From Pseudomonas eutrophicaquae (GTDB taxonomy: Bacteria; Pseudomonadota; Gammaproteobacteria; Pseudomonadales; Pseudomonadaceae): a DNA stretch of 64,000 nucleotides. The position numbers and the translations under genes are program-made. Location: positions 1-64,000 of the forward strand of contig NZ_JAMJEZ010000009.1 in the NCBI RefSeq assembly GCF_023544715.1. The letters are read 5' to 3'. The notes beneath the pieces are model-generated. The model did no database searches. It had not been told where the DNA came from and saw only the letters and a list, made by a program, of their open reading frames with translations. Position 1 is the stretch's first letter. Each line of letters opens with the position of its first letter. This document shows, piece by piece, positions 19,017-28,007 of this stretch.

Positions 19017-20294
19017 ATGAATCTCAGGAATATCCTCTGGAATTTCCTGGGTCTTGGCCTGCCGCTGCTGGTGGCTGCCCTGACGGTGCCTGCGCTGATC
19101 AGCACCATTGGCACTGAGCGCTTCGGCTTTTTGGCCCTGGCCTGGGGGCTGATCGGTTATGCCGGCATTCTCGATCTGGGCATGGGCCGGGCGCTGACCC
19201 AGCGGATCTCGGCCTTGCGTGATTCGGTGAATGAATCGCACATTCCTGTGGCATTGACCACGGCGGTGACCATCACGATGCTGCTCGGGCTTTTGGGGCT
19301 GGCCTTGATCGCGCTGGCGGCCCTGGCTGGCGCAGCCGCGGCGATTCCCCATGAGGCGGTCAGCGTGCAGGAGCTGCGTACAGCACTGCTGCTGCTGGGT
19401 GTTGCCTTGCCCTTGCAGGCGCTCAGCGTGGTCTACCGCGGGGTGAATGAGGCCTTCCTGAACTTCAAGTGGATCAGCATCCTGCGTATTGCGCTGGGGG
19501 TTGCCAACTTTGCCGGGCCGTTCTGGGTGGCGCAGTACACCCAGGAACTGCCCTGGCTGATGGCAACACTGGTCGGTTCACGGATGCTGGCGTTACTGGT
19601 GTTCCGTCATCTGGCGCACGGTTGCCTGCCGGTACCGGCGTCATCGGCAGTGTTCAGCAGGGATGAGGCGGCAACGCTGCTGCGCTTTGGTGGCTGGGTG
19701 ACCCTGAGCGGGGTCATCAGTCCGTTTCTGGTACAGGCTGACCGCTTTTTTGTCGGCTTTCTGCTGTCCGCTTCGGCGGTGACGCTGTATGTGATCCCCT
19801 ATGAGCTGGCCATTCAGTCACTGATTCTGGTTGGTGCGATCTCGACGGTGGCGTTTCCGGTGATTGCCCGTCTGGTCATGGTGGATGCGGGGCAGGCGGC
19901 AGCCCTGTTCTGGCGCTGGCTGCGACGGGTCGCGGTTTTGATGCTGGTCGGGATGTCTCTGCTGGCGATGCTCTTGCCTCACATTCTTGACCTCTGGGTA
20001 GGTGCACAACTGGGCGATGATCTTGATGAGGCGGTGCAGGTCGGGCGCATGCTGTGCCTTGGTGTATTTTTCAATGCACTGGCCTCGATGTTTTATGCCC
20101 TGTTGCATGCCCGCGCTCAGGTTCGCAGTACAGCCTTGTTGCATTTGCTGGAGTTGCCGTTATTCGTATTGGCTTTGCTGCTGCTGATTCCGCCGCTGGG
20201 GGTGCTGGGCGCTGCCACGGCCTGGATGCTGCGCGTCCTGCTTGATTGCATGGTGCTGGCGTTCTGGGGTGTCCGGGAGCTCTCGGCGCGATGA
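19017..20294 (+). CDS. wzx: Wzx-type polysaccharide flippase
   Basis: 425 residues, almost entirely hydrophobic, about 12-14 predicted membrane helices and no large soluble domain, as in MATE/MVF-like polysaccharide transporters. It begins MNLRNILWNFLGLGLPLLV, typical of the family. Moves lipid-linked repeat units to the periplasmic side for the Wzy polymerase. The next gene begins inside its stop (ATGA). Confidence 0.85.
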   Translation: MNLRNILWNFLGLGLPLLVAALTVPALISTIGTERFGFLALAWGLIGYAGILDLGMGRALTQRISALRDSVNESHIPVALTTAVTITMLLGLLGLALIALAALAGAAAAIPHEAVSVQELRTALLLLGVALPLQALSVVYRGVNEAFLNFKWISILRIALGVANFAGPFWVAQYTQELPWLMATLVGSRMLALLVFRHLAHGCLPVPASSAVFSRDEAATLLRFGGWVTLSGVISPFLVQADRFFVGFLLSASAVTLYVIPYELAIQSLILVGAISTVAFPVIARLVMVDAGQAAALFWRWLRRVAVLMLVGMSLLAMLLPHILDLWVGAQLGDDLDEAVQVGRMLCLGVFFNALASMFYALLHARAQVRSTALLHLLELPLFVLALLLLIPPLGVLGAATAWMLRVLLDCMVLAFWGVRELSAR

Positions 20295-21292
20295 TGAGTA
20301 CATCAGAGATCCTGGCAGTTCTCCGGAAGGCTTTTTGGCTTCTGGCTTTTTGTCTGCTTGTACCTTTGGTTGGCTTCAGAGTGTATGGGTTTGACAGAGA
20401 CTACAGATACTACCTGGAGTTTTTTGAGCAGCTTGTTGCTGAGCCGAATTTTGATACCAGGTTTGAGCTGGGTTTTGTATGGCTCACGAAGCTGGTGATC
20501 TTTCTGGCTGGGGATGACTTTCTCATTTTCTTGTTGGTGTGCGCCGCAACTTCACTTTACCTGAAGTTCTGGATCATAAGCCGTGGCCCGGCTGGATTTT
20601 TTTGCCTTCTACTGTATGTCCTGATCCTTTTGCCCCTGCATGAGATGACTCAGATCAGGATTTCGATTGCAATAGGTTTGGCTATGTTAGGGGTTTTCCT
20701 GGCTGCTCGGGAAAGTGCAGCGGGTGGACTTAGCATTAAGGCATTGCTGCTCTTATTAATTGGGGCCTTTTTTCAGTCAAGCATTCTCATCCTGCTGCCG
20801 TTCTTTTATATAAAATTTTTTGTGCGCAGCGATCGGATGATCATCCCTGCTGTTCTTCTGACGACTATTTCATTCTGCATGGGTTTTGGTCTGCACCTTA
20901 CAGCGTTGCTTAATCCATTAATTTCAGCATACTTTGAAAATGGGCTTGAGGGGCAGGTGAACCTTTTTTCCTCGCGCAGTATTGCCTTCATTTTGGTCGT
21001 CATGCTTGGGCTGATCTGTTACAGAAGGCTTGATAGCTTGACGCGTATCTTGCTTTGGATCTCATTTTTTGGTTTGTCTAATTACTTCTTTCTGGCTTGG
21101 GCTCCGGTTTTTGCGCATCGATTCATGGAGATATCCATGTTCCCGCTTTTGCTCATGGCCTGCCGTCTTCCGCATGGGTTTCGTGCGCTGGCCTTTGCAG
21201 TGCTTCTGGGATTAGGGATCTATGTCAACTATCACATGATATATGTGGATCCGTTATTTGCAGATGACTTCGATAGCTGGGATTTTGCGTAG
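20291..21292 (+). CDS. wzy: Wzy/EpsG-like polysaccharide polymerase
   Basis: 333 residues with about 9-10 membrane helices and several short loops. The start MMSTSEILAVLRKAF at 20291 overlaps the flippase stop. RVYGFDRDYRYYLEFFEQL near the N-terminus and TRFELGFVWLTKLV resemble EpsG-type polymerases. No strong conserved motif exists for Wzy; the call rests on topology and position between wzx and glycosyltransferases. Base composition is clearly more AT-rich than the flanks, common for such genes. Confidence 0.75.
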   Translation: MMSTSEILAVLRKAFWLLAFCLLVPLVGFRVYGFDRDYRYYLEFFEQLVAEPNFDTRFELGFVWLTKLVIFLAGDDFLIFLLVCAATSLYLKFWIISRGPAGFFCLLLYVLILLPLHEMTQIRISIAIGLAMLGVFLAARESAAGGLSIKALLLLLIGAFFQSSILILLPFFYIKFFVRSDRMIIPAVLLTTISFCMGFGLHLTALLNPLISAYFENGLEGQVNLFSSRSIAFILVVMLGLICYRRLDSLTRILLWISFFGLSNYFFLAWAPVFAHRFMEISMFPLLLMACRLPHGFRALAFAVLLGLGIYVNYHMIYVDPLFADDFDSWDFA

Positions 21293-21349
21293 AGAATTTT
21301 CCTTGATAATCCCATGGTTTCTCTGGGGCAACACTGGTCGGGTTTTTAT

Positions 21350-22285
21350 ATGCGTCAGGCAAGAGTTGATATCGTTATCGTGAATTGGAATGCGGGGCAA
21401 CAGTTGTCCGACTGTATCGATTCCATTCGCCGCTTTGCCGATGGTCTTGTTGGAGAGATTGTGGTGGTCGACAACGGCTCGGCAGATGGCTCCGAGATGC
21501 CGTTCGAGCACAGCACCGATGTACGTCTGCTGCGTACCGGCGCCAATCTGGGCTTTGCCCGTGCCTGCAATCTGGGCGCGCAGGGTTTGCAGGGAGAATT
21601 CGTCCTGTTTCTGAACCCCGATGCTCTGCTCTATGAGCAGACCCTTGCGCGCACGCTCGATTGTATGGATCGTCCCGAACAGGCCCGCACCGCTGTCTGT
21701 GGCGTGCAGCTGGTTGATGAGCAAGGCCGGATAGCCCGCAGCTGTGCACGATTCCCCACGCCGGCCAGCATGCTCAGCCATGCACTGGGTATTGATCGCC
21801 TCCTGCTGCGCTGCGGTTATGTGATGGCCGATTGGGATCACCAGAGCAGCCGTCCGGTTGATCATGTCATCGGCGCCTTTTATCTGGTACGTCGTGCTGC
21901 ATTCGAGCAGGTAGCCGGATTCGACGAGCGTTTCTTTGTGTACCTGGAGGATCTGGATCTCTCCCAGCGTCTGGGCAAAGCCGGCTGGTCCAGTCTGTAT
22001 CTTGCTGATGTGCAGGCCTTTCACGCCGGCGGAGGCACGTCCAGCCAGGTCAAGGCCCGAAGACTGTTCTACTCGCTACGCAGTCGGTTGCTGTATGTGT
22101 TCAAGCATTTTTCCCGCCCTGCCGCGCTGTCGGTGTTGCTGGTGACGCTGCTGGTCGAGCCGCTTAACCGCACTCTGCTGGCGACACTCCGCGGCTCCTG
22201 GGGCAGCATCAAGGAAACCGCTGCCGCCTATGCCATGCTCCTGCGCTGGTGGCCACGCTGGATCCTGCGCGATGAAACAAGGTAG
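21350..22285 (+). CDS. GT2-family glycosyltransferase, rhamnosyltransferase (WbbL)-like
   Basis: 311 residues from ATG 21350; an upstream ATG at 21314 is also possible and neither has a strong ribosome site. GT-A start VDIVIVNWNAGQQLSDCI, then VVVDNGSADGS, LFLNPDALLYE (DxD equivalent) and GFDERFFVYLEDLDLSQRL, the typical WbbL-like distal motif. With rmlBDAC in the operon, rhamnose transfer from dTDP-rhamnose is a reasonable guess. The C-terminus has a hydrophobic/amphipathic stretch that may bind the membrane. Confidence 0.8.
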   Translation: MRQARVDIVIVNWNAGQQLSDCIDSIRRFADGLVGEIVVVDNGSADGSEMPFEHSTDVRLLRTGANLGFARACNLGAQGLQGEFVLFLNPDALLYEQTLARTLDCMDRPEQARTAVCGVQLVDEQGRIARSCARFPTPASMLSHALGIDRLLLRCGYVMADWDHQSSRPVDHVIGAFYLVRRAAFEQVAGFDERFFVYLEDLDLSQRLGKAGWSSLYLADVQAFHAGGGTSSQVKARRLFYSLRSRLLYVFKHFSRPAALSVLLVTLLVEPLNRTLLATLRGSWGSIKETAAAYAMLLRWWPRWILRDETR

Positions 22286-22294
22286 CTGTCATTG

Positions 22295-23368
22295 ATGAAT
22301 GTATTGTTGCTGTCCAGATACTCGCGGCTTGGGGCCAGCAGCCGCTTGCGCACGCTCCAGTACCTGCCCGAGCTCGAGGCGTCCGGTATTCGGGTGACGG
22401 TCCTGAATCTGTTTGATGATCACTATCTGCAGACGCTGTATGCCCATGGCACCCGCAGCCCTGCGCAGGTGCTGACCTCCTACATGCGCAGGCTCCTGCA
22501 GTTGCTGGGCAGTTATCGGTATGACCTGCTGTGGATCGAGTGCGAACTGTTTCCCGGGGCTCCGGCATGGTTCGAGCGTTTGCTGGGCCGGCTGGGCAAG
22601 CCCTTTGTCGTGGACTATGACGATGCGGTATTCCATCGCTATGACCTGTCCGGTAATCCGCTGGTGCGTCGCTTCATGGCGGGCAAGATCGATGTGGTAA
22701 TGCAGGCGGCGGCCCATGTGGTTGCGGGTAACGAGTATCTGGCACAGCGTGCCAGGGCGGCGGGCGCTGCCCGGGTTTCCATCATTCCGACCGTGGTTGA
22801 TCATCACCGTTATGGTCCACGCCAGGGTGATGATCACGCCGCTCTGACGATCGGCTGGATGGGCTCCCCATCGACCCAGAAGTATGTGGTCTCCATCCGT
22901 GATGCGCTGGCAACGATCTGCCAGCGCCATGCCGCCCGTCTGCTGCTGGTCGGTGCTTCGCCGCAGATTGCCGCGGAGCTGCACGGGATCGATGTCGACG
23001 TCGTGCCATGGCGTGAGGAAAGCGAGGCGCAGCTGATCCGCCAGATGGATATCGGCATCATGCCGCTGCTGGATACACCCTGGGAGCAGGGAAAATGCGG
23101 TTACAAGCTGATCCAGTACATGGCGTGCGCCGTACCTGTGGTGGCCTCACCTGTAGGGGTGAATGTGGATATCGTGAAGGGAAGTGGCTCAGGTCTGCTG
23201 GCTTCCTCGACCGCGCAATGGTGTGAGGCATTGCATACGCTGGCTGCCTCGCCTGCGGTGCGCCAGCGCTTCGGGGCGGCGGGTTGGCAGGCGGTCCAGA
23301 GCCGCTATTCCTTGCAGGCCCAGGCATCGATACTGCGCCAGGTGCTCGAGCAGGCGGCGTCTCGGTGA
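22295..23368 (+). CDS. GT4-like glycosyltransferase
   Basis: 357 residues; ATG 22295 is preferred over TTG 22292. N-terminal MNVLLLSRYSRLGASSRLR, a mid-region YDDAVFHRYD, and the C-terminal Rossmann half LTIGWMGSPSTQKYV with PLLDTPWEQGKCGYKLIQYM and AVPVVASPVGVN. The invariant E-x7-E is replaced by E-x-GKCGYKLIQYM, seen in a subset of these enzymes. The next gene starts on the last base of its stop. Confidence 0.8.
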   Translation: MNVLLLSRYSRLGASSRLRTLQYLPELEASGIRVTVLNLFDDHYLQTLYAHGTRSPAQVLTSYMRRLLQLLGSYRYDLLWIECELFPGAPAWFERLLGRLGKPFVVDYDDAVFHRYDLSGNPLVRRFMAGKIDVVMQAAAHVVAGNEYLAQRARAAGAARVSIIPTVVDHHRYGPRQGDDHAALTIGWMGSPSTQKYVVSIRDALATICQRHAARLLLVGASPQIAAELHGIDVDVVPWREESEAQLIRQMDIGIMPLLDTPWEQGKCGYKLIQYMACAVPVVASPVGVNVDIVKGSGSGLLASSTAQWCEALHTLAASPAVRQRFGAAGWQAVQSRYSLQAQASILRQVLEQAASR

Positions 23369-24531
23369 TGGAGGATTCCTCTCAAGTGAAGCACAAGCAT
23401 CTGGTACTGGTGACGACCGTTCCACAGACCCTGAGTACGATTCTGCGTGGCCAGCCAGGCTTTCTGGGGGAGCACTTTGCACTGACGCTGGTGACCTCGC
23501 CTGATGGATCCTGTGAGGAGATTGCCGCCCGCGAAGGGGTACCTGTGCAGACGGTTTCCATGCGCCGCGGCATCAGTCCTCTGCATGATCTTCTGTCGCT
23601 GGTGCGCATGATCTGGCTGCTGCTGAAACTGCGTCCAGACGCGATCCACTCTTACACGCCAAAAGCCGGGCTTATTGCCATGCTTGCAGGGTTTATATGC
23701 CGGGTTCCGGTACGTATCCATACCTTTACCGGGTTGATCTTTCCCACGGCCAGTGGATTCAGACAGCGTCTATTGATCCAGATCGATCGGCTGATCTGCG
23801 CCTGTGCAACCCGGGTTGTCCCGGAGGGAGAGGGGGTCCGGCGTGATTTGCAGAAGTATGCGATTACCAGCAAGCCGCTGGAGGTGATTGGTTTTGGCAA
23901 TATCGCCGGAGTGGACACCTGCTTCTTTGCCCCTTGGCATGAGGATGTACGCCAGGCTGCCGTCGCCTTGCGTCGCAAGCAGGGGATTCCCGAGCAGGCC
24001 TTTGTTTTCTGCTTTGTCGGCAGGCTCAATCGCGACAAGGGCATCGACGAGCTGGCCGAGGCTTTTTTTCAGGGTATGCCCGAGGCTCATTTGCTAATCG
24101 TGGGGGATGTCGATGAGTCGGCTCCAGTGTCTGCCGAGGTACTCGACAGGCTCGCAGCGCATGGAAGAGTCCATCTGCTGGGCTTTCAGCAAGATGTCCG
24201 GCCCGCGTTGATGCTGGCCAATGTGCTGGTATTGCCCAGTTACCGCGAGGGATTCCCCAATGTGGTGCTGCAGGCTGGTGCCATGCAGCGGCCGGTCATT
24301 GCTACGGATATCAGTGGTTGCAATGAGGTCATCACCCCGGGCCGGAACGGCTGGCTGGTGCCGCCCCGTGATGTGCCTGCGCTCGGCCGGATCATGCGGG
24401 AAGTCCATAGCATGCCCGGTGCTGCGCTGAATCAGATGGGGATACAGGCCCGTCAGCGCATCGAGGCCAGATTCGAGCGTGCGGCATACTGGCAACGTCT
24501 GCTGGACTTTTATGGAGCGCAATGGCCATGA
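23368..24531 (+). CDS. GT4-family glycosyltransferase (PglA/CapM-like)
   Basis: 387 residues from ATG 23368, sharing one base with the previous stop. HSYTPKAGLIAMLAG and HTFTGLIFPTA are typical of the PglA/WbpH/CapM group. The C-terminal half has FCFVGRLNRDKGIDELAEAF and LPSYREGFPNVVLQAGAM, with E and Q at the E-x7-E positions. Members add GalNAc- or FucNAc-type sugars to a lipid-linked first sugar. Its position next to the PglC-like initiating transferase fits second-sugar addition. Confidence 0.82.
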   Translation: MEDSSQVKHKHLVLVTTVPQTLSTILRGQPGFLGEHFALTLVTSPDGSCEEIAAREGVPVQTVSMRRGISPLHDLLSLVRMIWLLLKLRPDAIHSYTPKAGLIAMLAGFICRVPVRIHTFTGLIFPTASGFRQRLLIQIDRLICACATRVVPEGEGVRRDLQKYAITSKPLEVIGFGNIAGVDTCFFAPWHEDVRQAAVALRRKQGIPEQAFVFCFVGRLNRDKGIDELAEAFFQGMPEAHLLIVGDVDESAPVSAEVLDRLAAHGRVHLLGFQQDVRPALMLANVLVLPSYREGFPNVVLQAGAMQRPVIATDISGCNEVITPGRNGWLVPPRDVPALGRIMREVHSMPGAALNQMGIQARQRIEARFERAAYWQRLLDFYGAQWP

Positions 24532-25124
24532 GTAAACGCTGGTTCGACATCCTTGCATCAAGCCTTGGTCTGCTGCTGCTCGCCCCGGTCATCGTCATCA
24601 TTGCCTGGCAGATCCGCCGCAAGCTCGGCTCGCCGGTGCTGTTCCGCCAGGTGCGCCCGGGGCTTCACGGCAAGCCCTTTGAGATGATCAAGTTTCGCAC
24701 CATGCGCCATGCCGTGGATGCCAACGGCAACCCGCTGCCGGATTCCGAGCGGATGACGCCGTTCGGCAGCTTCCTGCGCGCCAGCAGCCTCGACGAGCTG
24801 CCGGAGCTGTGGAACGTGCTCAAGGGCGACATGAGCCTGGTCGGCCCGCGCCCGCTGCTGATGGAGTACCTACCGCTGTACAGCCCCGAGCAGTACCGCC
24901 GCCACGAAGTGCGCCCCGGGGTGAGTGGCTGGGCGCAGGTCAACGGCCGCAATGCGCTGAGTTGGGAAGACAAGTTCAAGCTGGATGTCTGGTACGTCGA
25001 CAACCGCTCGTTCTGGCTGGACCTCAAGATCATCTTCCTGACCCTGAAAAAGGTGGTGGTGCGCGAGGGCATAAGCGCCGAGGGTGAGGCGACCATGAGC
25101 AAGTTCACTGGGAAGCCGTCGTGA
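24528..25124 (+). CDS. Initiating sugar-phosphate transferase (PglC-like)
   Basis: 198 residues, the short monotopic form with only the C-terminal catalytic domain of WbaP. One N-terminal membrane segment (ILASSLGLLLLAPVIVIIAW), the basic/Pro break GSPVLFRQVRPGLHGKPFEM, and the catalytic DE pair in SSLDELPELWNVLKGDMSLVGPRP. Transfers a sugar-1-phosphate (diNAcBac, FucNAc4N or similar) to undecaprenyl phosphate. Start 24528 (ATGA overlap, GGAG 10 bases upstream) is preferred over 24522. Confidence 0.9.
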   Translation: MSKRWFDILASSLGLLLLAPVIVIIAWQIRRKLGSPVLFRQVRPGLHGKPFEMIKFRTMRHAVDANGNPLPDSERMTPFGSFLRASSLDELPELWNVLKGDMSLVGPRPLLMEYLPLYSPEQYRRHEVRPGVSGWAQVNGRNALSWEDKFKLDVWYVDNRSFWLDLKIIFLTLKKVVVREGISAEGEATMSKFTGKPS

Positions 25125-25741
25125 GGCGCCTGGCAATTCTTGGCGCCAGTGGCCATGGCAAGGTGGTCGCCGATACCGCCGAGTGCTGCGGCTGGTCGGT
25201 GGTGGAGTTCTTCGATGATGCCTGGCCACCGCGTCAGCACAACGGTGCCTGGCCGGTGGCAGGTGATACGGCCTGCTTGCTGGAGCGACTGACGCAGTTT
25301 GATGGTGTGCTGGTGGCCATTGGCAACAATCGCATTCGGCAAGCCAAGCTGCTCGAGCTGCAGGCTGCCGGCGCACGCCTTGTCACGCTGGTGCATCCAG
25401 CCGCTACGCTCAGTCGTCATGCGCGGCTGGGCGCCGGCTCAGTGATGTTTGCCGGAGCCGTGGTGAATGCCGATGCCATAGTTGGCATGGGCGCCATTCT
25501 CAACACCGGCTGCAGCATCGATCACGATTGCCTGTTGGGCGATGCCGTACATGTCAGTCCCGGTGCCCGGCTGGCTGGCGGGGTGCGGGTCGGTGACCTG
25601 AGCTGGATCGGCATCGGCGCCAGCGTGCGCCAGCTGGTGTGCATCGGCAGTGGCGTACAAGCCGGTGCTGGCGCAGTGGTGGTGGCTGACGTGCCCGATG
25701 GCTTGACGGTAGTGGGTGTTCCGGCACGGGCACTGCGCTGA
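25121..25741 (+). CDS. Sugar O/N-acetyltransferase (PglD/NeuD-like)
   Basis: 206 residues, GTG start in a GTGA overlap. N-terminal Rossmann-like subdomain RRLAILGASGHGKVVADTA, then hexapeptide-repeat left-handed beta-helix (ARLGAGSVMFAGAVVNADA; GAILNTGCSIDHDCLLGDA with the catalytic His). Uses acetyl-CoA to acetylate an amino sugar; PglD makes UDP-di-N-acetylbacillosamine. Placed between the PglC-like and PglE-like genes. Confidence 0.88.
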   Translation: MRRLAILGASGHGKVVADTAECCGWSVVEFFDDAWPPRQHNGAWPVAGDTACLLERLTQFDGVLVAIGNNRIRQAKLLELQAAGARLVTLVHPAATLSRHARLGAGSVMFAGAVVNADAIVGMGAILNTGCSIDHDCLLGDAVHVSPGARLAGGVRVGDLSWIGIGASVRQLVCIGSGVQAGAGAVVVADVPDGLTVVGVPARALR

Positions 25742-25820
25742 TTCTTGTTCTTCGCGTGCTCTGTCGCGGCCTGCACAAGTACCGACAGAGCGTCTTTTAC
25801 CGCAACATAGGCAACTTGAA

Positions 25821-27008
25821 GTGCTGAATACGCCGTTCTCTCCTTGGCCCTCCTTCTCTGCGGAAGAAGCCAATGCCGTGCGCGATGTGATCCTCTCCAA
25901 CAAGGTCAACTACTGGACCGGGCAGGAGTGCCGCGCGTTTGAAAAGGAATTCGCTGCCTGGGCGGACAGCGAGTACGCAATTGCCCTGGCCAACGGCACG
26001 GTGGCGCTGGATCTGGCCCTGCAGGCGCTGGGCATCGGAGCCGGTGACGAGGTGGTGGTGACCCCGCGCACCTTCCTGGCCTCGGTGTCGAGCATCGTCA
26101 ATGCCGGTGCGGTGCCGGTATTTGCCGAGGTGGATCGCGACTCGCAGAATATCACCGCCGAAACCATCCGCGCGGTACTGACCCCGCGTACCCGCGCGGT
26201 CATCTGCGTGCATCTGGCCGGCTGGCCGTGCGACATGGATCCGATCATGGCACTGGCCGCCGAGCATGACCTGAAGGTCATCGAGGACTGCGCCCAGGCC
26301 CACGGCGCCCGCTACAAGGGCCGCTCGGTCGGCTCCATCGGCCATGTCGGCGCCTGGTCGTTCTGCCAGGACAAGATCATGACCACCGGTGGCGAGGGCG
26401 GCATGGTCACCACCAACGACCGCGCGCTGTGGTCGGCGATGTGGTCGTTCAAGGATCACGGCAAGAGCTGGGAAGCGGTCTACGAGCGCCAGCATGCGCC
26501 GGGCTTCCGCTGGCTGCACGAGAGCTTCGGCACCAACTGGCGGATGATGGAGGTGCAGGCGGTGATCGGCCGCATCCAGCTGCGCCGCATGGCCGACTGG
26601 CAGGCCCGGCGCCTGGCCAATGCCGAGAAGATCTGGGCCCGTGCCCGCCCGTTGCCGGGGCTGCGCGTGCCGGTGACGCCCGAGGGCAGCCTGCATGCCG
26701 CCTACAAGTGCTATGTGTTCGTCGAACCGCAGCAACTGGCCGAGGGCTGGGATCGTGACCGCATCCTCAACGCGATCGCCGCGCGCGGCGTGCCCTGCTT
26801 CTCCGGCTCCTGTTCCGAGGTGTATCTGGAAAAGGCCTTCGACGACACCGGCTGGCGCCCGGCCGAACGTCTGCCGGTGGCCCGTGAGCTGGGCGAGACC
26901 AGCCTGATGTTTTTGGTGCACCCGACCTTGAGCCCAGCGGAGATTGAGCGGACATCTGCAGTCCTCGCGGAGGTGATGCAGCAAGCCACCCTCAGCGGCA
27001 GGCCCTGA
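25821..27008 (+). CDS. Sugar aminotransferase, DegT/DnrJ/EryC1 family (PglE-like)
   Basis: 395 residues from GTG 25821; an in-frame ATG further upstream would add about 35 unlikely residues. PLP enzyme: ALANGTVALDLALQALGIG, VIEDCAQAHGARYKG (PLP-binding Asp) and GAWSFCQDKIMTTGGEGGMV with the Schiff-base Lys. Transfers an amino group from glutamate to a 4-keto nucleotide sugar. Its last 17 bases overlap the convergent SGNH gene. The 4,6-dehydratase (PglF type) that would make its substrate is not in the window; rmlB makes a dTDP-linked keto sugar instead. Confidence 0.9.
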   Translation: MLNTPFSPWPSFSAEEANAVRDVILSNKVNYWTGQECRAFEKEFAAWADSEYAIALANGTVALDLALQALGIGAGDEVVVTPRTFLASVSSIVNAGAVPVFAEVDRDSQNITAETIRAVLTPRTRAVICVHLAGWPCDMDPIMALAAEHDLKVIEDCAQAHGARYKGRSVGSIGHVGAWSFCQDKIMTTGGEGGMVTTNDRALWSAMWSFKDHGKSWEAVYERQHAPGFRWLHESFGTNWRMMEVQAVIGRIQLRRMADWQARRLANAEKIWARARPLPGLRVPVTPEGSLHAAYKCYVFVEPQQLAEGWDRDRILNAIAARGVPCFSGSCSEVYLEKAFDDTGWRPAERLPVARELGETSLMFLVHPTLSPAEIERTSAVLAEVMQQATLSGRP

Positions 27009-27981
27009 ACACCGGCTGCACCAGCGCGATGACCCGCTCGGTGTGCCGGGTGCGGGCCTCGGCGTTGAGGTGGTAGTTGGTATCGAAGAAGTCCTCCTGA
27101 GGGTAGAAGAACGCATGGGGCTCGCCCACGTAGCGCAGTCCGGCGCGGCGGGCCCGCTCAGGCAGGCGCTGGTAGTAGTCGCGCTCGCGGCCCTTGAGGT
27201 ATTGCGCGTGTTGCAGCAGGGCGGCCGGGATGAAGACCGCACAGCCACCCAGGCCGTCGATGTGTTCGGCCAGCTCACGCCAGCGTGACCAGCTGGCCTG
27301 GAAGTCCGAAACGCCCTCGCTGTAGCGCTCGGCCGCACTGCGTTCGACGGCTTCGCGCATCCACACCGCCTGGTTGATCGCTTCACTGCCGCGCTGATCG
27401 CCCCGCTCATCCAGGTTGTGCGGGCCATACAGACCATGGCTGATCTCTGCCGGAACGGGCCGGTAGCCGCGCAGCAGGCGCGCCAGCGAGATCTGCCAGT
27501 AGAGCTGCGCCGCCTGCCAGGCGGTCAGGCCCAGCTGACGGGCACCCGGATGGCTCAACCAGTAGTCGAGAGTGGCATAGTTGATGCGCTGGTAATCGTG
27601 ATAGAGCGGGTATTCGAGCGGCAGCAACACCCAGTCGCCCGGACGGATGGCTTGCCGGGCATAGGCACTGATGAACAGCGACTGGATGCCGGCATTCACG
27701 CCAAGGTTGATGGTCGGGCGGCCCAGTGCCTCCTCAAGGCGTGCTGAATCGAGTCCGAACATGGCGCCTGAGCCACCCACGATCAGCAGGCGCGGTCCGT
27801 CAATGGCCGCCGCACGAGCCAGCTTGTGGGCGTAGGCCTGCTCGACCCAGGCGGTGGCAGCCGGTGGGCTGCCAAGCTGTCCGGCCAGCAGGACTGCCCA
27901 GAGCAGTCCGCTGCCGACCAGGCCGCTCAGCAGAGCAAGGAGAAAGCGCCGGTTGCGACGTGCAGGAGGTATGCGGGGCAT
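26992..27981 (-). CDS. SGNH/GDSL-like membrane-anchored acyl-transfer partner of MBOAT
   Basis: 329 residues from ATG 27981. N-terminal membrane anchor (FLLALLSGLVGSGLLWAVLL), then LLIVGGSGAMFGLDS, the nucleophile Ser in a G-S-x block, and DTNYHLNAEARTRHTERV supplying the Asp/His pair. This AlgX/AlgJ/DltD-like layout and the adjacent MBOAT gene point to periplasmic O-acetylation of a polysaccharide. Starts 27 bases after the MBOAT stop, same strand. Confidence 0.75.
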   Translation of the reverse strand: MPRIPPARRNRRFLLALLSGLVGSGLLWAVLLAGQLGSPPAATAWVEQAYAHKLARAAAIDGPRLLIVGGSGAMFGLDSARLEEALGRPTINLGVNAGIQSLFISAYARQAIRPGDWVLLPLEYPLYHDYQRINYATLDYWLSHPGARQLGLTAWQAAQLYWQISLARLLRGYRPVPAEISHGLYGPHNLDERGDQRGSEAINQAVWMREAVERSAAERYSEGVSDFQASWSRWRELAEHIDGLGGCAVFIPAALLQHAQYLKGRERDYYQRLPERARRAGLRYVGEPHAFFYPQEDFFDTNYHLNAEARTRHTERVIALVQPVFRACR

Positions 27982-28007
27982 GCTGTGCTGCTCTGCGGTA
28001 CGGCCGC

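Noticed and set aside
25797..27437. Minus-strand open frame opposite the aminotransferase
   Set aside because: Overlaps a clear PLP-enzyme gene and part of the SGNH gene and has no family features.
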